From assembly GCA_036936605.1 (NCBI GenBank), contig JAUPFV010000001.1, positions 157,451,187-157,515,186 on the forward strand: DNA of 64,000 nucleotides. Direction: 5' to 3'. Positions 1 through 11,345 of this stretch are shown here, one piece after another; the first letter of the stretch is position 1; each line of letters begins with the position of its first letter. Source of the DNA: Limnanthes douglasii subsp. nivea (taxonomy: Eukaryota > Streptophyta > Magnoliopsida > Brassicales > Limnanthaceae). The notes under the pieces were generated by a model that was not told the origin of the DNA, ran no database searches, and was given only the letters and a program-made list of their open reading frames with translations. The translations under genes and the position numbers were made by a program.

Positions 1-701
1 AGATGCTTTGGAAGGTTGAAGAGCTGGCGGCTTCTCAGCTTCGGTATTTTGAACCTTTTTGGGCAAGGACTTATCAGCAGGTTTGAGTCCTTTGGAAGAA
101 GAAGTTGCGAGAACTACACTCGAGCTGCTATTAACTCGGTTATGACCAGGCGCTGGGAGCTCAAACTTCTTGGAAGCAACTTCTTTGAGTTTTCTTCTCT
201 CCTCATCTTGTTGGACCATCCACTTACGAGTGGTCGCAGTGTTATGGATAGTACGAACCCCTATAATAGTTGGGGTCAGCTGGACGTATTCGGTCGGGGG
301 GGTAGATGAACAGCTCGAATTGTCCATAGTCAAAAAGGGGTTTTGGGATGTTCGACGGTATCACGAGGCTTTGAAGAAGCAGGGTGAGTTTTAGCGTCAG
401 ATTTGTTGGCTGTTAAAGGAGTAGAACGAGTAGCAGTGTCGGATTTCTTTGATGAAGAAGCCCTTGGGATAGTTAAAAGACTTGACTTAAGAGATGGCGT
501 AGATGGGCCCGGATTTCTGGGTCTTAGAAAGATCAACGGTTCCGAACTCAACGGTGATACAGGACCCTTTTGAATTAACCTGGCGGCTCGGTATTATTCT
601 GCTTTGTCGGTGAAGCTGAAGTAGTCGATGAGACCAAAGACTGGCTTCTCGGGCGGATCTGTTTTCTTTTTGGGTTTCTTACGAGAATGAGGTTTTCTCA
701 T
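1..701 (-). pseudogene. Broken basic Ser/Pro-rich ORF, probably transposon-borne
   Basis: I do not recognise the family. The start is set at the ATG at 701 because a TATA box and a short leader lie just upstream. The first 35 codons are very basic (MRKPHSRKKPKKKTD), followed by a segment ending DYFSFTDKAE, and then a TAA stop. The same frame reopens and runs to about 330 as a Ser/Pro/Thr/Lys-rich low-complexity stretch. Near 335-350 the frame shifts; a new open stretch (containing RKWMVQQDEERRKLKE) then runs off the window edge. Composition is typical of disordered linkers in plant transposon or retroelement gag-like proteins, but no domain is visible. It could also be one or two exons of a real gene; the in-frame stop and the shift argue for decay. 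Confidence 0.4.
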
Positions 702-795
702 AAACAAAATCAAAGTTTCTCTCTCTAGGAGGTGGGGAGTTAGACGTGTTTATCTCTCTAAAACTCAGGTAAAATGAGAGAATGAAGAAGTATAA

Positions 796-806
796 CTATT
801 TATAGG
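796..806 (-). promoter_or_regulatory. TATA box for the minus-strand ORF
   Basis: The minus strand reads CCTATAAATAG about 95 bases upstream of the ATG at 701. This is a good spacing for a plant promoter with a short leader. The leader contains CT/GA-rich stretches, as is common in plant 5' UTRs. Confidence 0.5.
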
Positions 807-1751
807 AAAATAAGCATGGTAAAGGTTTGTTCCATGGAGAAGCACAATAAAAAAGAGCGTCGGGAATATCAAGAGTCGCTTAACCAAAATGATGGTTAAA
901 ATATATCCCTGTTATCATAAGACACGTGTCTATCTAGGCGGTTATAGCAGACCTATGGGGCTAGAATTATGATGCACGCGTGAGGCAACTCAACAGGTGA
1001 GAACTGTGAATACAAACGATGAATTGACAAATGACACGTGGGCAGACTGACAAATGACAAGTGGGCGAATCATTGAATCGGTTCTATAAGAAAATGTAAT
1101 AGGCCTTTGAAAAAATTGAACTTGACCCAAGGCCTGTAAGAGATGGGCCAAAGAGATTGAATTCAGTCCTAGTTAGATCCGGCACACCGTATTATGACAG
1201 ACTTATAGGTCGGCATCTAGCAGACCAGTCACAAAAGGTCAATCTTCCAACCCAATAATGAAGGGTCGGAAAATAACGCGTAAGGCACAGAATCGGCGTC
1301 GAGGGGGTCGACAGAGAGGCTAACGAAAAATTCAACCATAAGGGAATAAAATGACAAGATTATTAAGGGTCTCAATTGATAATGTAAAGATCTACGAGGA
1401 CCTATTATAATGATAGGAAATGTAAAAAATAGTTGTAAATATGAGAACTAATATGTAATAAGAATAAACATAGCATGTGACAGTGCATCCCATCACTGAC
1501 ACTATATAAGGAAATATCCCTTTTTGGGAAAATGGTACTTTTCTAATCGTTGGTACTTTATTTTAACTAGTTTCTCTCTCTAAAAATTTTTACTTACTTA
1601 TCTAACATCCCTTCGCCATACACGTTACCCGATAATCCACCCTAAATATTATAAGACTTATCACTATCAAGTAACCATTCTTGGATAGTTGTTGAGATTT
1701 CTCTAAGACTGTTCCATAGAGTTTGTCTCTGTTGTCTTGAGTTCTTTGCTT
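807..1751. other. Gene-free region, promoter- or LTR-like
   Basis: There is no open frame of interest. Two CACGTG G-box cores occur: one inside the palindrome GACACGTGTC at 921-930, the other at 1035-1040. A plus-strand TATA-like ACTATATAAG lies at 1501-1510, followed by pyrimidine-rich sequence. The mix of G-boxes, TATA and a CT-rich leader resembles either a promoter or a solo LTR. I could not find a second copy in the window to decide. Confidence 0.3.
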
Positions 1752-1805
1752 ATATGATGGTGACCAGAAACGTTTTGTTTAAAGAGGATTGTTTCACCAT
1801 CATAT
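1752..1805. repeat. 12-bp perfect inverted repeat (hairpin)
   Basis: ATATGATGGTGA at 1752-1763 is mirrored exactly by TCACCATCATAT at 1794-1805, with a 30-base loop. It lies next to the truncated end of the minus-strand LINE relic. Confidence 0.6.
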
Positions 1806-1844
1806 GAAGGAATTGGTCATTGTTTTTTGGAGTTTTTATTTGGA

Positions 1845-3400
1845 AGTTACCTTTCCAAAATGAATCCACTTTTCTTTGAGATTTTTTCCATTTTATCAAT
1901 TGAGATCATTGGCTCCTTAAGAGCAATAAAATCAATATTTTCTGCTTTTATTATTGATTTAGTCTTCTTGTATTCCATTTATTACCCATATCACGGGAAT
2001 TTTAATTTAAAATTGTTATTGTCGTTTGAATAGGGAATTAAGAGATCTTGGATATCCTATATGATTTATAACTTTAGATATCAATTAATTTTTGTATGCT
2101 TTTTACGTGGATTTTTTTAGTTTTTTTTTATATGTTTTTACTGGTTTCTTTTATTGCAGTTTTCTTACCAAGGTCTGGTGATAATGGTAAACTTATAGAA
2201 CTCAAAATTTTGGGGGATACTAATTCATTTTCATGAAGGTTTATTTCATTTGAAAATAAAATGTTGTTACTATTTTCAATTGTATTAAGTGCTTCAAATA
2301 TCTATTTACTAGCGAATTCAACAAAGTTCTCTTGTGTTGATGTCAAATCCACCCTATGATCTTCGTTGTTACTCTTATTTTTAGATAGAAAATGTTAATT
2401 TTATTTATGGAATGAGATGAATTTGTTAACGAAGGTTCTGCAACAAGTTATTATCAATATTTTAAGTTTGAGGGCTCTTTTTATTTCAGTTTTTCGATTG
2501 ATTTAAGTCTGTAATATTTTCTTTGATGTTATCTTGTTTGTTATTAACAATTACTGACTCTAATTTTTGAATCGATATTTCTTTTTGGGGTTGTGGGTTC
2601 CTTTTTGGTTGAGATGCTAGCAGATTTTGTTATTGGTTTTCAATTTTCTCAAGATTTTTTTGTTTGTTTTTAGAATCCTTATTACAGTTTGTGGCTTTAT
2701 GCCCAATATCTTTACAAGTTCTATAATAGGCAGACATATTATAATAGGTGATATCCTGCCAAAAACCATCTCTATCCCCAAAACTAATTTATAATTTTCT
2801 AGTAAAAGGAATCTATATATCAACAACGAGCAAATCTTTACAACAGTGAAATATTGCTCGGTCGTTATTTGGATCCAAATTGTTAAAGAAAATCCAATTA
2901 ACTTAGCAATTTGAGTAATTGAGTCAATATTATAAAGGTACTCAAGGATTTTGGAAAATGTAACCCAGATTGGAGTTTGAGGACACTCTAATCTGGGATT
3001 AAATTCGGGAGTCTATTTTAATAACCTAAAAGTTATCTGTCATATGTTATACACATTTATTTGCCATAGTTTTTTAGTTCCTTTAAATTTTCTAGTTCGA
3101 TTAACAAATGCATGTTATCCCAAACTGCTAAATTATAAGCGCCAACAAACTTAGATGTCTATTATCCATTATCCATTTTGATAATGTTTTTTGTGTGACA
3201 CTGGTGTATAATCCATATTATTACCTTCGATTTCATGAACTATCTGCTCTTCATAATGAACTTTTGTTGATTTTTGTGTTCTTGGTTCTTGTTTTGAAGG
3301 GATTCTTCGAATGAATTCTTCTTTGTTGAGGTGAAGCCATGCTTTTTAATTTGTCATTGTTTTGGTTTGATTTGAGATTATGAATGGTTAGGATTTGAGA
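1845..3400 (-). pseudogene. LINE (L1-type) relic: ORF1 and start of ORF2
   Basis: On the minus strand, from about 3400 down, a degraded ORF1 can be followed. A DUF4283-like stretch with TPIWVTFSKILEYLYN lies near 2900-3000, then a CCHC zinc knuckle with TCKDIGHKATNC near 2690-2715. ORF2 begins near 2045 with a decayed N-terminus of the endonuclease (NSRDMGNKWNTRRL) and continues as IDFIALKEPMIS, equivalent to the IDFLAIQEPLIA stretch of the LINE at 40-44 kb. It stops near 1850. The rest of ORF2 (endonuclease body, reverse transcriptase) is absent, so the copy lacks its 3' part rather than its 5' part. Many frame breaks are present. The family call rests on motif order and similarity to the two other LINEs here. 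Confidence 0.7.
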
Positions 3401-3568
3401 ATACTGAGAATTGAGAATCAGAACTCTTCCGCCAAAATTTAATATATTTTTTACCTAGTATATAATTCCAATAGTAAATAAATAATTACATTTTAAAAAT
3501 ACGTTTAAAAAAAATATTTGTTTGTTAAATAATGTCAGGACATCTGTTAGCAAAGTACTTGTATTTTT

Positions 3569-4369
3569 TAGGAAAAGTACGAGTCAGTACCTTTTCAAGA
3601 ATGATATTCCGTTTCAATACCCAAATACTAGATACTATTTTGGACAAAAATAACCCTAAGGGTATATCGCGTTATGTTTAAAATTATAAGTCGTAAATCA
3701 CGTGACCAAAATCTCATGATCTGTTACACGCAAATCGCATGATCTGTTACACACAAATCGCATGATCTGTTTTTACACACAAATCGCATGATCTGTTACA
3801 CACAAATCGCATGATATGTTTTTACACATAAATCTCATGATCGGTTACACATAAATCTCATGATCTGTTACATACAAATCGCATGATCTGTTACACAAAA
3901 ATCTCATAATTTTTTTTGCACATAAATCTCATGATTTGTTACACGCAAATCACATAATATGTTTTTACACATAAATATCATGATCTGTTACACATAAATC
4001 TCATGATCTATTACACATAAATCGCATGATCTATTTTTACACATAAATCTCATGATCTGTTACACACAAATCCCATGATCAGTTACACATAAATCTCATG
4101 ATCTGTTACACACAAATCGCATGATCAGTTTTACACATAAATCGCATGATCTGTTACCTACAAATCTCATGATCCGTTACACATAAATCTCATGATCTAT
4201 TACACATAAATCGCATGATCTGTTGAGGGTACTTTAGGAATGAAAATATAAGCTGGGTATTAAAAAGGAATTAGTTTGGTGAGATGGGTGTTTAGTAGGC
4301 ATAGAAAATAGTTGGGTTACTAGATGATAATAAGTTTGGTGAGAAGGTATTTAGTGTGACATTTCCCTA
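3569..4369. mobile_element. Short non-autonomous MULE-like element
   Basis: The left end reads GGAAAAGTACGAGTCAGTACC. The right end, reverse-complemented, reads AGGGAAATGTCACACTAAA, then TACC. Both resemble the ends of MULE A (GGGAAATTGTACCTATAA, TACC) and MULE B. The left subterminal stretch around 3640-3665 (GGACAAAAATAACCCTAAG) matches the MULE B subterminal GGACAAAAATACCCTCTAG. The interior is almost entirely a tandem array. Flanking DNA is T-rich on both sides and no clean 9-bp duplication can be called. It codes for nothing. I read it as a deletion derivative of the MULE family; the alternative is an unrelated MITE with convergent ends. Confidence 0.55.
3700..4222. repeat. Minisatellite, ACACAAATCGCATGATCTGTT units
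   Basis: There are about two dozen contiguous units of roughly 19-26 bases built on AAATC[GT]CATGATCTGTT. They vary by an inserted TTTT and by ACACA/ACATA at the unit ends. Units abut without unique spacers. The core AAATCGCATGAT is the same as in the motif scattered through non-coding parts of MULE A. Confidence 0.9.
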
Positions 4370-4494
4370 TATTTTTAAAAATATAGTAATAATATGTAAT
4401 GTTGAGTATTAAATTTTTCCTTACTAGTGTCATTGTGAAACCGGTTAAACTGTTTAAACAATTGTATTAATCATTAAAATAAATTTGTGTATTT

Positions 4495-4511
4495 AAATCT
4501 TTCCCGTTAGC
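4495..4511. repeat. LINE target-site duplication, left copy
   Basis: AAATCTTTCCCGTTAGC is repeated exactly at 10697-10713, directly after the A-rich tail of the LINE. Confidence 0.9.
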
Positions 4512-4636
4512 GGAGAAGAAACACAAATCGAGAACTCTCCAAGAACAGAGCTTCAAGATCCTCGAAAATTTCTTTTTTCATCAAGGGTGTCTGTAAATGA
4601 TTATCTTCTTTGCTGAATACTTATCTATATCGATCA

Positions 4637-5730
4637 ATGGAGATATACAACAATCTGATTTTTGAGGAGGAAGAAGTTTCCGCTCTTCTTACTAAAAACA
4701 GAGTGGCAGTTAATAACAAAGATAATGTTAAGAAATCGTATGTTGAAATCATCAATCCAAAGGTCAATTGTTTAGATTATCATGATCTAAAACTGGAAAG
4801 CATTTATGAAAAATATGATCATATCTTGATTATGGGGCCGAACGATTTGCAATTTTGGAACCTCTGCCATGCGTCTATTGCGATGGACTTCTAATTTTTC
4901 TACAAAGAAATAAAGTTATTTCTCTTTGGTTTGGTTTAGAATAATTTGAGAAACTTATATAATGGGAATGTTTTAAAAGATGTTGCTAAAACCATTGGAG
5001 TAATATATATGTTAATCATCCGTAAAATAAACAGAGCATTCAAAAATGTCTATTTTGATTTGATCGAGATCGATATTTCTAGGTGGCTGCATAATTAAAT
5101 CTGGATCGGATTTGGATCAAATGATGGAATCTCGCTATCAATAAGTTAAAAAATTCCCCTTCTTATTGTTATTTCTAATGGTATTTGGGACATAAAGTCT
5201 ATGAATGCAAGAAGTATCTTAATAGAAATATTGAGAAGGAAAATGAGAATATAAACAAAGTCAGTGAAGTTCAAGCCATTACCAATAAAAAAGATGATTC
5301 TCACTGCAAGAATATGCCAATGAAAAAACAAAATTCAAACAAGGTTTATCGACTAAAATTTAAATCTATTTTGATTCCAGGAAGTCGTGAAATAGATAAA
5401 GGAAAGTAGAAGAAATCTGAATGGAAATCCTCATCTATTAATAAAGGTCATTTAAATAACAATAATTCAAAGGAAGTCATGAAAGACTCTTATTTCTTGG
5501 AAGAAATGGAAGTTACAGATGCTATTAAAAAGCTCGAAGATGGTTATTTACAAAATAAAATGAATGATTGTGAGACCAATTGTACAATTAGTAACACGCC
5601 TGATCCTGGAAATATTGGAAGCTCCTCTGCAACTTCAATATGGAAAGAATCCTCTACTGACCCTGATTTTAATATCACTCTAGACAGAATTCTTAAATCT
5701 GCGAGGAAAAATAAAAAGCCAAGTTGGTGA
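4637..5730 (+). pseudogene. LINE ORF1 (RNA-binding, CCHC), broken
   Basis: ORF1 proteins of plant LINEs bind the element RNA and form the transposition particle. The start is the ATG at 4637 (MEIYNNLIFEEEE), after a 5' UTR of about 125 bases. Residues 1-85 are acidic then mixed, and match the segment before the DUF4283-like domain. After a stop at about 4892 the frame continues in pieces. Around 5155-5220 a zinc-knuckle remnant reads LGHKVYECKKY. A Lys/Asn-rich then acidic tail ends near 5727, 54 bases before ORF2. Several stops and shifts make it non-functional. Confidence 0.75.
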
Positions 5731-5783
5731 TCAAAGGATTAAAATATTAAGGGAACATAAACCGTTTCAAATCTATATAAGAT

Positions 5784-8700
5784 ATGATAAAGATTCTTAG
5801 CTGGAATCTTCGAGGAAACAACAACTGCCCAACTGTACGAAGGCTGAAAACAATGATCTACAAAGAGAAGATTAAGATCTTCGCTAGTCAGAAGTCAATG
5901 GCAAACAATGACAAGATGAATGAGATTGCTAAAAATCTCAGGTTTATTAAGTACACTGCTAATATATCTAACAAGATATGGATTTTCTGGAACTTGGATT
6001 ATAGCATTAATTTTCTTATCAATCCGGAGAAATGCATTCATTTGGGAATTACTTATAATGATTATGATATCAGTTTCAATCTAACTTTGGTCTACGCTAG
6101 ATATCAGAGGTTACAAAGACTTGAATTATGGGATCAGCTTAAAAATTTACCATCTATCAAATATGGTTGGCTTATTGTGGGAGATTAAAATGTCATTGCC
6201 TAATCTGATGAGAAAATTGGATGTATTGCATCATGCCAAAACAACATGGATGATTTTAATAACTTCATTAGATACTGTTAGCTAGAAGATGCCTGATTGT
6301 TTTTGTTTCAAGTTCACCTGGAATAGAAACACTAAATGGAAACGTTTAGATTGAGCTATGTTCAACAATAAATGGACTAAAATCTTCAAAGACACTCAGG
6401 TTCTTCACATGGTCAGAACAAGTTCTGACCATGCGCCTCTTCTTATTTCTGCCTCTTTTAATACTCATAACATCTATAATAGCAAAAACAAATTTTTTAA
6501 ATTTATGCATATGTGGACTAAAGATAATAATTTTCTTAATTTGGTAGAAGAGAATTGGAATTTGAAGATCAATGGAGATCCAAATAAGATGTTTTGGTTC
6601 AAGTTAAAAAGGCTGAAAAAATGTTTGAAAGCTTAGAATATCAATATCTTTTGCAACAATTTCAGGAAAATCAAAGAGACTGAAGGGCAGGTCAAGATGA
6701 AAGAGATGAAGCATATAACTATAAGCAACTCTGATACCAAAGCAACATTAGAGAAGACAAACAGTCTGTATCTTAAAGCTTTGAGAATTGAGGAAAATTA
6801 TTTGAAGCATAAGTGTTATATTAATTGTTACAAGATAGTGATCAGAATACTAAGGCTTATCATGCATTTGTATCCAAGAGAAGAAGAGTGAATGATATTA
6901 AATACATTAAGGAAGACAACAATTGGATTTTAGACCCGGATGCAATTGGCAAATCAGTTGAGTCTTTCTTCAAGAACATCATTACTAGTAATCCTTATAC
7001 TAGCTTTGAAGAGGAGCAGGATATGTGGAATGATAAAAAATTTCATGATATCCCTAGATTGGTTACTTGGGAGGACAATGAAAATCTTATGACGCCTACA
7101 TATGAGGAGGAGATTTGGCAAATTATCAATAGCATGAATCGTTCTAGTGCTGTTGGTATAGAGGGGTACAATATCACCTTTTACAAAGTCTGCGGAAAAA
7201 TTATAAAATTTGATATGTGCTTAGCTTTAAACTCTTATCTTGAAGGTTTTGCTATTCCTAATGGTATATTTGCCACAGATATTTGTTTAATCCCCAAAAC
7301 TACTAATCCTACATACTAGAATAGCTACAGACCTATTGGGCTTTGCTTTATATTTAACAGAATCTTTTATAAGCTTATCAATACTAGACTTTCCAACATT
7401 CTTCTGAAAATCATCTCAAATACATAAGGTGCTTCTGTAAAAGGGAAATCCATCTGGGAGTTTATATATGATCTTAACAGGAAACCTAAATGAGGGAACG
7501 TTATAATTCAGTTGGACATGTGAAAAGATTTTGACAGAAAGTACCACTCCTTTATTTCCAAAGTTCTAAGCTCTTTTGGTTTTTCAAATGTCTTTATATC
7601 TTTAATCGAAAATCTTATTAAGAATGTCAATATATATTTGTTAATAAATGGTGATGTATTTGGATACTTTAATCCCAAAAGGGGCTTGAGACAAGGTGAT
7701 CCTTTGTCTATAAGCCTCTTTATTCTGGGGAAAAGGTACTTACTAGGGGCTTTATAATATTTTCTATTAAAAAAAATACAATATGCATCTAGAACAGAGT
7801 ATTTAGTTCATTGTCTAGCTTATGCATATGATATCCTTGTTTACTAACAGTTTGAGTTTAACTATTGATAAGCTCATCAAGTTTCTAGACATATATCAAA
7901 ACGTTTTGGGTAAGACTATAAACAAAGAAAAGACAAAGATCTTAACTTCAACAAGACTTCATCACAACAGAGTAAACTACCTTGAAACTGTAACGGGCTT
8001 TATTGTTGAATATTTTCCAACCAATTACCTTGGGATAACTTTAAACCGCAACAACAAAGGTAAGCATTTCAGTTCTAATATTGATAAAATGAATGATACG
8101 ATCACTAAATGGGACAATAAATACTTTTCCTATGGTGGAAGACTCTCTCATATCTCCTCTATTTTAATGTCCATTCCAAATTGTTGGATGCAGAATAATA
8201 TGATTCCTTAATGCATTATTAAAATAATTGATTCTTTTTTAATAAATTTCTATGGAGATCCAAATACACCGATAAAAGAATTCATTGGTCCAAATGGGAA
8301 TCTCTGTGTAAGCCTTTTGAGAAAGGAAGTTTGAACATTAGGAAACTCAATGACATTCAGAACACCTTCTCCCAAAAGATTTGGTTTCTTTTTAGAAAAA
8401 ATGATATCCTCTAGGCTAAGATTATGTGCAACCTTTATAACAAAAATGTTTGTCCTTTAAAACCTAACTTTAATAAGGTCGGTTCTTTGATTTGGAAAAG
8501 GCTTGCATGGATTAAAGATGAAGTAGAGAGGAACATTAGATGGCTTCTGGGTAAAGGTGACATGGATTTTTGGTTGGATGATAGACATAATCACCCTCTT
8601 ATTATTGATGCTAACAACTATGAAATTAATAATCGGTTCCTGGAGGTTAAGGTTAACACTTTCTGGAAGAATAACTATTGGGATATTGGTTCTCTGAAAG

Positions 8701-10312
8701 ATGTTCTACCTGATGAAAGATTAAAGCAAATAATGTTATACAAAGTGGATATCAATATGGGGCTTTGAACAGTAACTCGTCCCCGGACTATCACATTTGG
8801 TGACAGATAGTCCATGGACTTTCAACGTTCATTCGTAGTCCTTGGACTATCCAGTTTGGATAAAGTTAATCCCCTTTCATGTGTTGACTATCAATTTTTG
8901 TGACAGATAGTCCATCAACTATTCATTTTTGATAAATTTAGTCCATTGACTTTCTATTTTTGATAAATTTAGTCCCTTTAATAAACATGTACATGTGACT
9001 AATTTTATCCAAACTGGATAATCCAGGGACTACCAACGGATATTTGAAAGTCCAGGGACTATATGTCACCAAAATGGGTATTACCGGGTCTAAAACGGAC
9101 TTTTGAAAGTCCAAGGACTATATGTCACCAAAGTCGATAGTCCAGGGACGACTTACTGTTCAAAGACTCAATATGGAGGACAAGATGATTTGGAAGCTTT
9201 CTTTCGACCATAACTTCGACACTAATCATACTTGGAATGGTACAAGATAAAAGTATAATAAGTCAAGTATTTACATGACGATCTAGAATGCAATTACCCC
9301 CACGAAGTATTCCATTCTCTTATGGAAATTAATGAATAATTTCATCTCCATTGATAATATAATGCGGAAGAGACATATAATCCTTGTTTTTGAATGTCAA
9401 TTTTGTACTAACTATGAGGATATAAATCATAAGTTTATCAAATGCAATTACACCTGGGAAATCTGAAAACATTACATTGATGTATTCAGCATAAAGATCG
9501 AGAGACACATGGTCTTAACTCATGTCATTAGGAATGGGTTCTAGTTTTCTAATAACAGAGTGCACATAACTCATATAATTCCTACGATTATTTGTTGGGT
9601 GATTTGGAGGAACATAAATCATTCTAAATTCAAAGGCTTCAAGGACCCTCCTAAAAATTCTATCAATGTTATAAACAATATCATAATTGGTATTGATTCT
9701 ACCAATGTGCTTACTAGAAAGCATTGGTCTAACACTTTAACTGCAGGTTCCAAATTAGGATGTTCTTCTATCATGAAAAGAAAGACGAAAGTCACTTAAC
9801 TCAAATGGATTTCTCCAATCAATGGAATATTAAAGCTTAACGTTGACGCAACATGTTTAAGCAATGGAGACTCTAGCGGGGGAATGGTGCTAAGAAACAG
9901 TTCTGACGAAATCAGAAAAGGTTTTAGCATTACTTTTGGTAAGCTTTCGCCTTTGTTTGCTCAGGCGAGAGCCTTACTCGAAGGTTTGCTAATCTGGAAA
10001 AGAAACAACTGGTCTAAAGTAGATATTGAGTGAGACTGTGAAACGTTAATCAAGCTGTTGGCTGAGAGAAGTTCCCCTTCTTATCTAAACCCTCTTCTTT
10101 CCATTTGTAGAAAACTTATAACTTCATCAATGTCAGTTAAATATATATATATATCTAGAGTCCAGAATCAAGCTGCAGATTGGCTTGCAAAATGGATTCT
10201 AAAATGCAAACAAAAACTTAAATTTTCTCACCTTAATTGCCTAAATCATCTTCTGGCGATTGCTTTGTTAGAAAGTTTAGGGATTGGTTACATAAATCCA
10301 ATCACTGACTGA
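5784..10312 (+). pseudogene. LINE ORF2: endonuclease, RT, RNase H; broken
   Basis: This would nick target DNA and reverse-transcribe the LINE RNA. The AP-endonuclease starts at 5784 (MIKILSWNLRG) and ends near the SDH motif (RTSSDHAPLL, about 6420). The catalytic-Glu motif reads ASQKS instead of LQET, and the GDFN motif is broken by TAA. Reverse transcriptase spans about 7080-7870, with AVGIEGYN, LIPK, RPIGL, QLDM (followed by a stop) and LRQGDPLS. The catalytic box reads AYAYD rather than YADD. A zf-RVT-like region (FECQFCTNYEDINHKFIKC) lies near 9390-9450. RNase H at 9830-10210 keeps KLNVDAT, ARALLEG and AADWLAKW. At least six frame changes and many stops are present, plus the MITE insertion at 8761-9167. 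Confidence 0.88.
8761..9167. mobile_element. Mutator-type MITE, 407 bp, inside LINE ORF2
   Basis: Long imperfect terminal inverted repeats of about 60 bp start GGCTTTGAACAGTAACTCGT on the left and, reverse-complemented, GTCTTTGAACAGTAAGTCGT on the right. The site duplication TCAATATGG (9 bp) is exact at 8752-8760 and 9168-9176; removing the insert restores LINE sequence. Nine bases is the Mutator signature. The interior repeats variants of GTCC..GGACTAT (AGTCCATGGACTTTC) in both directions and codes for nothing. Confidence 0.92.
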
Positions 10313-10696
10313 ATCTTACTTGTATTTTAAAAGCATGTTTCTGTTGATATTTTATTTTTGATTTCAGGCTCTTCAGGAAATGGTTGAGAGGCTAAATATA
10401 CTGTGAAAGCTAAAAAGATTCTGATGGATTGAGATGAAGAAAGATAGCTGGATTATTTTGTTTTCAAATCAAGCCGTAATGAAGGTTGGAAGTCGTAATG
10501 GCGGTATTTGAAAATCAATGGCGGTATTTGAAAATCTCTTGCGATAAAAAATTGGTGTTAGGAAATTTGGACTTTCCAAACTTGAAAAGTTTTCATTTTT
10601 CTATGTGAAAATTACCGGCCGTCTATCTTTGTAAATCTCATAGGATGGTCCAAAGTTTAATAGAATTCTTTTATGATAATAAATAAATAAATAAAT

Positions 10697-10713
10697 AAAT
10701 CTTTCCCGTTAGC
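10697..10713. repeat. LINE target-site duplication, right copy
   Basis: This is an exact copy of 4495-4511, directly after the (TAAA)n tail. Confidence 0.9.
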
Positions 10714-11345
10714 ATCTAACGACCCTGTTAGGCTGTTACAATAATAAGTAATAATTAATTACCTTCTTTCTTTGTCTACTCCCCGACTTTCCAGTTTGAT
10801 TAGTCTCTTTGACCTAACCATTCGCCGGATCCCAGAGTTCCCAATATTCAAGTCCATCGAAATTTCGTCAGTATTTGACAGGTATTTTCTCTTAATATTT
10901 TTAAATTTCCAAACTTTGCATGATCAGATTCAAAACCAATTTTTTAAAAGACAAACCCGTTGACAAAAATTTAGGATACCCAATAAAGCAGACATAGTCA
11001 AAGAGCTTACTTTTATAACAAGCCTAAGCCTTTACTTTCCATGATCTCGACCTGAAACTAATCAGAGTTTCTGATAAAGACAAAGGAATCTGGTTTTATT
11101 TTAGTTTAGTTATACTCCAACAAACTACTCGGTCTATGTTGCTTGTCATTTGACATATAATATGACATTCCATGTTTATCTAGTGTAGGTTTATATATAT
11201 ATATATATATTATATGCCGGTATGATCAGGATGTCTTGTTCCACCCATAAGAGTAATTTGAAGATTGGTCAATTCTTTACACTATTAGCTTAGCATGGAC
11301 AATTATGTGATGTTGTCTTTTGGAAGCAAAAACAAAAAGTGACAA
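10714..11345. other. Gene-free stretch upstream of receptor-kinase fragment
   Basis: It probably includes the promoter of the malectin-like gene. A (TA)n microsatellite is at about 11191-11215. A short open stretch at 10772-10880 ends in a splice-donor-like CAG|GTATTT but matches nothing I know. No convincing TATA box could be assigned beyond the microsatellite. Confidence 0.4.

Larger units (their letters stand above)
4512..10696 (+). mobile_element. Full-length L1-type LINE with 17-bp TSD
   Basis: This non-LTR retrotransposon is bounded by exact 17-bp target-site duplications. It starts with a 5' UTR (GGAGAAGAAACACAAATCG), carries ORF1 and ORF2, and ends in a 3' UTR with a (TAAA)n tail at about 10676-10696. 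Without the nested MITE it is about 5.8 kb, normal for a full-length plant L1. The intact TSD and 5' end contrast with heavily damaged ORFs, so it has aged without boundary rearrangement. Confidence 0.92.

Noticed and set aside
3700..4222. CRISPR-like array of about 22-bp repeats
   Set aside because: Units abut with no unique spacers and the setting is a plant genome; it is a minisatellite.
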